Assembly: GCA_933228895.1 (NCBI GenBank)
Contig: OW121856.1
Location: 21,965,805-22,029,804 of the forward strand
From: Platycnemis pennipes
Taxonomy: Eukaryota; Arthropoda; Insecta; Odonata; Platycnemididae
Direction of reading: 5' to 3'
DNA: 64,000 nt
Made by a program: the position numbers and the translations under genes
Shown here: in pieces, positions 57,931-64,000 of the stretch
Layout: each line of letters opens with the position of its first letter
Position numbering within the stretch: position 1 is the first letter of the stretch
Notes under the pieces: generated by a model
Told to the model about the DNA's origin: nothing
What the model saw: only the letters and a program-made list of their open reading frames with translations
Database searches by the model: none

Positions 57931-60900
57931 AGCTACTTTATTAATAGATACATATTAATATATTGCGTTATTAATATTTAATGTGTTGAGCTTGATGAGC
58001 TGTCAAATTCGACCCAATTTACGTAAAGATTCACTGTATTCTTTATTGTATTGTATTGATTTTTTAAATCTGATCCATTGAAAATTTGTGATTAGATAGC
58101 CGGGTTGCCCATGTTAAGCGGTTGAGGTTCTACAGAATTGAAGTAAAAATGAGGACAACATATAACGGTGGTCAAGTTAAAGATGTTGCCAACTAATGGC
58201 GGAAAAATTTCATGTAAAACAATGAATTTTTGTGGGTCCAAAGGCTATTGCAACTTTAGAGAGGTGGCCAACCTGGCAGGTTTGTCTGTACTTTGGTGCA
58301 GAGAAAGATAATTTAGGAAATACAAGTCGCCCTTGTCCTTCTTAAAAGAAATTGAATCAAAATATACTTTCTTTGGATTCTTGGAGCCGTGGAAACATCG
58401 GCTACCACTTTCTTGTTTCTGCGAATGCACGGGAACGAAAATGTGGATTCGTACTGTAACAAAGGATATCCGTATAGAAAGCAATGCTGGTAACGCGCTG
58501 GTACTAAGGTTGGGCTCAAAGATACAGAGAGACTCCACAGATGTCATGGTTAAATTGCTTTCAATTATCTTTGCATAAATAATCGCACAGTAGCTATAGA
58601 AAGATTTGATAAGGAGTCCCTCTAACGAGAGTGATAAATGGCCACATAAAGGTAACACTTTCTTATTTCTACTCTAAAGAAAAATATCGCCTTGCTATGA
58701 ATTTACATCGCATCTCCTCATCAATCTCATATTAATGGAATGCTGTAAATATCGGATTAAGCGTTTCGCACTTAAGGTCATAAACGATAGTGATTTTATT
58801 TTGGGTAATAAACTCGAGGCGTTAAATGGCGCCACTGCCTTCTAATACGAAACAGCTTCAACACTTCTTCCATAGCTGACAAAGTACTTTCAATTATGAT
58901 TGTAATTAGTCCATATTATAGACAGGTTTCGCGACAGAATAGTGATGCGACTGTTTGTGTTAGAACAGAGGAGAAAATGTTACATCATTAGACTCGATAA
59001 AGTCATGAAGATAGCCGTCAAGGGAAAAGGGGGTAGGAGGAAGGACAAACCAAGGTAGAAGAGATCAAAATCCAAGAAATCAAATCCACTTATTAAAAAA
59101 AAATTTATCATATGTTTTCAGATGAAACGAATGAAGTGTATCTTCCGAAACAATACTCTGTTTAGAGACACCTTAGCGTAGATAGAACTAACAGTTAAGT
59201 ATTAAAGAAAGGGCATCTTAAAGTAGGGTTCTGTGATGTAGCGGCCCCTTGAATCTAGATTGTGATTGAATTATGTCATATATTTTTTCCTTTATCTTCG
59301 TGATAAGATTTGCATAACATCATCACTCTTATAAGGGCATGCGGAGATAAGGAGGGGGTAAAAAGGTCCTTCAGGCAGAGCTCAACTTGGGTACTCAAAG
59401 GTTAATGTTTACTTCTGAGATATGGCAAACATAAAAGTCTACTGTGACAAATGTCTAATGGTTATTGAAGTAAAACTTGGTGTATATTTTTTAAAATAAT
59501 GTTACGATCGGCCCAAAAGACAAGAAGGGGTGGAAAAACAGCTCTTCAATGTGCTATAAGCGTAGGTTTGGCTTCTCCGGGGAATTTGTGGTTTCCGCCG
59601 TTTTCTTGCAAGAGATATCTTTACCTTCCGTCCCACAGACGATGTCACCGTGGAACAACGACCCGTCGTGTGAGGGGCTTTATCGACCGTCCAAGTCTGG
59701 AGCCGTCATGTTCAGCCGGGTCCATCGGTTCCTCTAGCCGTTCTCTACGGTTAGTGATCGTGGTGGGTGATAGGCATGTTTTGCCCTTCGACCTATACTG
59801 GGATCTCATGTCCTACAACGCATCCCTCTCTCTAAATATTTTTTGCTACCACCCATCCAGATTGTTCAGTCGCTGTGCTTGCCTAAGCAGCCTCATGTGC
59901 ACTAATGGTTTGATTAATGATCTTTGCCATACTATATTTTACTTCCTTCTCTTACTATATAAATAACATAATATCTCATCGTAAAATTGAATGTTAACAT
60001 TTATATGCATTTCAGAAGAGAAGACAATATTTCTTCAAGGGAAATTAATATCTTCAACAGATATTTCACTATGATAATTAATTGTTCACGAGTAAATAGC
60101 AAAAGAGTATGAGGGGAGGGAGTAGCAAATATCATAACATTGGCATTCTCCCATGCAAGCCGCCAGCATTACGCATCACAAATCTTATGTAAAAACAAGC
60201 CTTTACAAGTGTTTCTGTTGGTTTTTATATAGTAGCCGCAATTATGTTATCATCTGAACTGATGATCTATTTATGGAAGGAATATTGGAGAGAAACCATG
60301 GTATTGACCTGGTTGTCAGTTGTGTGGGTGAAAAACTAATATTGGAATCTACCGGTAGTTAAATCCGATAATTGACAAGGGAGAGATAGAGAGGGGGGCT
60401 GCACCCTGAAAGGGTGTTCCTCCCCCTCACCCAATTCAATTCCCTCCCTCTCACACGCGCGCCTCGATTCCTGTTGTGGACTCTTCCGCGAGCAGGAGTC
60501 CCTCTGCGTGACAAAGGTGCTTTTGGGCCTTTGCTCCCCTATGTACCGGTAATAATGCTGCATGATCTATCTGTGCGTTCTCATCTACTTTTAAATTGTG
60601 GAGACTTAATACTTATCTTGGCATTAGTTGTAAGCTCGGTAGTCTAGTATCAATCCAGACAATTTATTCTGGCGTTCTGTCTCGACTTATGAAGGTCTTC
60701 CCATCCCCAACAACTCCATATAATTATCACTTGGTGCTACAATGTTTACTGATATAGCGAATTTTCTAGGAATAATATCGATTTCTTTTGTTGATCCCTT
60801 TTCTCGCTGGCTTAGAATCCTGGAGGTTTCTCCATTCTCGGCCTAGTCAATGACAATTAAAACTTTCACTTAAAAATTTCCTATTTGGTACATTTTACTG

Positions 60901-62029
60901 ACAAACCAATTAAAAGCAGTAGACGTTTTTTAATGTCTAATCGTTAATTATTTAAATTTTTTTTACTCATGAATGTCGTTTTGGTCAGATTGACTCATAA
61001 TTATTTAACACTCTCCGGATACCTCGATTTAATCTCGTCTCCCTTGTGTTTTTCGAAGGTTTTGTTTAACATGTCATGCCGAAATTTTGTTACTGAGCCT
61101 TTTTTATATTTAGTTTTCATTCCCATTTTGTAAATCAAATTGCAAAATAGAACCCTTGAAAATGAGCCTTTTAGAACTGCTCGGAAGACCATTTAACAAT
61201 CCATGGGAAAATGGGCGATTGCGTAACATTTGATATCGCCCGAATCTCTTCTTTCCTCCAACCTCAGGTAATAATCAACCGCAGCTGAAAGCCTAATCAA
61301 AGTCAATATATAGGGACGTATAATGCGTGAGCCTCCACAGCCATTCCTCTTTCCTCAACAGAACGGAAACTGGATTTAACCCTTATGAACCGTGGGGGAG
61401 ACAGGAATGCGTTGACATACAAACGCTTGTGCGAAGGAGCGATGAAAATGGGTTCAATGATACGAGTTAGCATCTCATCTAGAATCACTTTTAGTATGAA
61501 TCAGCGAATCTATGACAAACAAAGGGAGAAGAATAACTAGCGTATAAGGTGTTTCAACGGCTAAGGCTATCGCATCATTAAATCTAAGACCGTATTCCTT
61601 GGACAGCACTGTATCCTGCCTATGTACGTTATTTGAATCTTCGATCAATTTTTTGCAAGGCAGGCGCGTTACCGATCTAGCTACCTTTGCGTACCTAGGG
61701 GAAAGGGTTATGTGAATTCAGTGTAAGTGGCTATTTGGAGGACCTTCAACCAACTACTGAGGTCATTTTGCCGTAGTGGATCGGTAGGCGATGGGGCACA
61801 ATAAGAAAATGTTGATACATTCTGTAATGCTAATTTTTCAATTTATTGGATTTGGGGCCTATCCCTGAAATAAGATCCAAGCCTTTAAATTGTGGTTCTT
61901 TTGGCACCTCTTAAGGATCTCTTGGGTTGATCATGTGGCAAATGAAAACATACTTGATGGATTGCGATGTCAGCCTGATCTGTTGCAAATAAAATAACGT
62001 AAGCTAGAATATCTTGATTGGTTGGTTTT
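57931..62029. other. Mostly AT-rich DNA without a supported gene
   Basis: Open frames at 58245-58658 (minus), 58333-58578 (plus) and 59499-59966 (plus) have no start, splice or family support. A small GC-rich patch lies at 60390-60500. Confidence 0.35.
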
Positions 62030-62315
62030 TTAGGGGAGGCGACCGACAGCTAAGGTCATTTGCGCCATTTAGGATAGGTGGGAAATTGGGTACTGGTAGG
62101 AATTTTCAGGAAACGGAGGAAGGGTGGAGAGAAGCCCGGCGTCGACATTAGCCTACTCTTAACGAAAGGCGCCAAGGGGACCACGGCTTAACGTCCCATC
62201 CGACGGACGCAGTACTGAACTTAAAATACCCTCCTCTAGGCACTCAAGTGGGGACCGGTTTTCCACTGAAAAATCCACCACTGCCGGGAATTGAACCCGT
62301 GCCCTCGGAATGGAA
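62030..62315 (-). repeat. SINE family B, best copy, minus strand
   Basis: On the minus strand the copy begins with a B-box (GGGTTCAATTCCCGG, 62298 down to 62284). The body follows: CGTCCGTCGGATGGGACGTT, GTGGTCCCCTTGGCGCC, TTTCGTTAAGAGTAGGC, GACGCCGGGCTTCTCTCCAC, and an end near GGCGCAAATGACC and CGCCTCCCCTAAAA. The A-box is lost through 5' truncation. Confidence 0.65.
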
Positions 62316-64000
62316 TATCGTGTAATGCAATATAGATAGATATAGATATATAAGTTATTTGCACTATGACAACTTCCCTTAAGCACAACCAAACATTACA
62401 AATAGTTTGATGTCAATGTTCCAAACTGTAACAAAAATACCATGTACATCAGTAGCATCAATGCAACAATTAACAGCAATAGTATAGGTATTGAATCACA
62501 ATACATGCAAATGGATATATAACATGTGGATAACTCATATACATGGAAAAGAAAAGGAAACTTAATAGCTGAATGATATGTTATAAAGACCGAAAAACAT
62601 GTCATCATTTTAAATTGGTACAAAAAATGCAGTTCCTTCCAGTTCCGTGATCTATTTGAAGTGATGCTTGGAGCGTGTAAAATGTTTTGTTGTTGTGCGG
62701 GTTGCCTACACTCTAAATTAGCCGTTTATTCTTAGGCATCGTATAAGCCATAGATTTCGTCAAATAAACTTCACATTTCAGTATTGTAATCTAAACACAT
62801 GTACATATCTACCGTTGATATTTACCAATATTCCAGTATTTGCAACAAATTATTCACCATAACCGTTTGTTTCCCATTTCCGCCTGAATGTTCACAAAAT
62901 TTTAAATTTTAGAGCTCGGGCGGCAGTGGTTAATATTATTCGATTTCGAAAAAATTTTGCATGCAAGATCCTGATATCAGTACACAACTTTCCCGCATAG
63001 GGAAAATTTTATCCGGAAAAAAACCTTTTTTCGGCCCACCCTAATGTAGAATAATGGCCTGGAAATGTGAAGTAGCTAATGTTCGTAACCAAGTTTGAGG
63101 TGGAGCGGATGTTTTTGTCTCCTCTAGCTGATATAATTTCCGCATTAGGATGTCTAAAATAAAAATTCAACAAATTATAACAAATTAATAAAAATTATTA
63201 TTCTTCCTGATAATAAATATGTATGTATCTACACATAACACATTTTATATGCACGTATCAAATAATTTATTATGAATTAAGGCGTGTTCAACAACTTATT
63301 ATTAATATCAAGTCTACCGGTCCATGTCTGGGTAGCACCAGTAACTTCCCCTATGCAGTAACGTGTCTCTATCTTACTCGTACCTAGTAATTACTCGGTC
63401 ATTATTTTGCGCTTGTCTCAAACAGACGTAGTAGTAGATATCGCCATTAATCAATGCTCGGGAATTGATATCGTCTGTTAACTGGGAACTTGATCACGCC
63501 CTGTAGTGTTTTAAAATGAGAAATGTAATCAAGTGGGTTAAATCATAAAGTCATCACCAAAGCAGCCATGTGTCTGTGGTAATAAAATGGCTCCCAAGCG
63601 AATGAGCTCAAATACCAATCGAACAGATAACGAGTCCCAAAGGTGCAACTCAATAATTAACATCTGTTCGTAATGGAAAAAATTATTTATCGCCTCTGAT
63701 ATCTCATACATGTAAACGTGGATACAAAACTATATTTCAGGTATGACGGTAAGGGAGTTAATGGAACGCTCTTTGGCTCTGGGTGCTTCATAAAGCAATT
63801 ATTCATTATGATTTTGAGCTTTCTCTTCCCATTTGCATCTCATCAATAAGGGGAATTTTTACTACGATTAATATTTTACCGTATTTGATCTTTAATAACT
63901 AGCATTTTTCCCATACTTTAAATGCATGATACTGCTCAATTTGGAGGCTTGTTTTCATCATATTATTATAATGCGTTATCCCCTATTTTGGTCGATAATG
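62316..64000. other. AT-rich DNA without a supported gene
   Basis: No coding exon or classified repeat was recognised. A short (TAGATA)n-like run follows the SINE at about 62330-62352. Confidence 0.4.

Noticed and set aside
59499..59966. 155-codon plus-strand ORF
   Set aside because: No recognisable domain, no splice or promoter context, and biased composition.
1..64000. CRISPR arrays, rRNA operons, bacterial operons
   Set aside because: No regularly spaced repeats, no rRNA sequence, and gene density is far too low for a prokaryote.

Overview
The window looks like AT-rich eukaryotic, most likely arthropod (insect), genomic DNA. It contains non-LTR retrotransposons (LINEs) at every stage of decay, tRNA-headed SINE-like repeats, GC-rich islands, textbook splice sites and no operon-like packing. 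No rRNA, intact tRNA gene, CRISPR array or prokaryotic feature was seen. The species cannot be named from the sequence alone.

The only clearly intact coding unit is a two-ORF Jockey-type LINE at about 5768-9980. ORF1 is gag-like with three zinc knuckles; ORF2 carries an APE-type endonuclease and a reverse transcriptase; the ORFs overlap by eight bases. The element sits inside an older, broken RTE-like LINE. A 12-bp target-site duplication (5756-5767 and 9981-9992) flanks it, and the host reading frame resumes across the join. The ORF1 reading frame opens upstream in host DNA (5685), so the element's own start is more likely 5793.

Just downstream (10841-13770) lies a second decayed RTE-like copy, split by an antisense 3' fragment of a different LINE (11373-12120). 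More RTE-like remnants lie at 27660-28110, 44990-45500, 49320-49740 (minus) and 57290-57815. Other LINE 3' ends lie at 1516-1976, 15056-15375 (minus), 18845-19157, 43540-43900 (minus) and 57817-57930 (minus). A transposon-type protein remnant occupies 21950-22850 (minus). tRNA-headed SINE-like sequences recur, including one 286-bp copy at 62030-62315 (minus) and a head-to-head inverted pair at 48924-49306.

Candidate cellular exons are few. On the plus strand, an exon with near-perfect splice sites (54161-54333) carries a start codon 20 nt before its donor, and an 82-bp high-GC3 exon (56210-56291) continues that reading frame in phase. On the minus strand, a 166-bp open exon (26482-26647) has good splice signals. 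A GC-rich island at 16490-16990 contains a possible first coding exon. I do not recognise these genes. The remaining long stretches are AT-rich DNA in which I see no supported gene.

LINE clade names and the identity of the transposon-type remnant come from recalled family signatures, not from searches.
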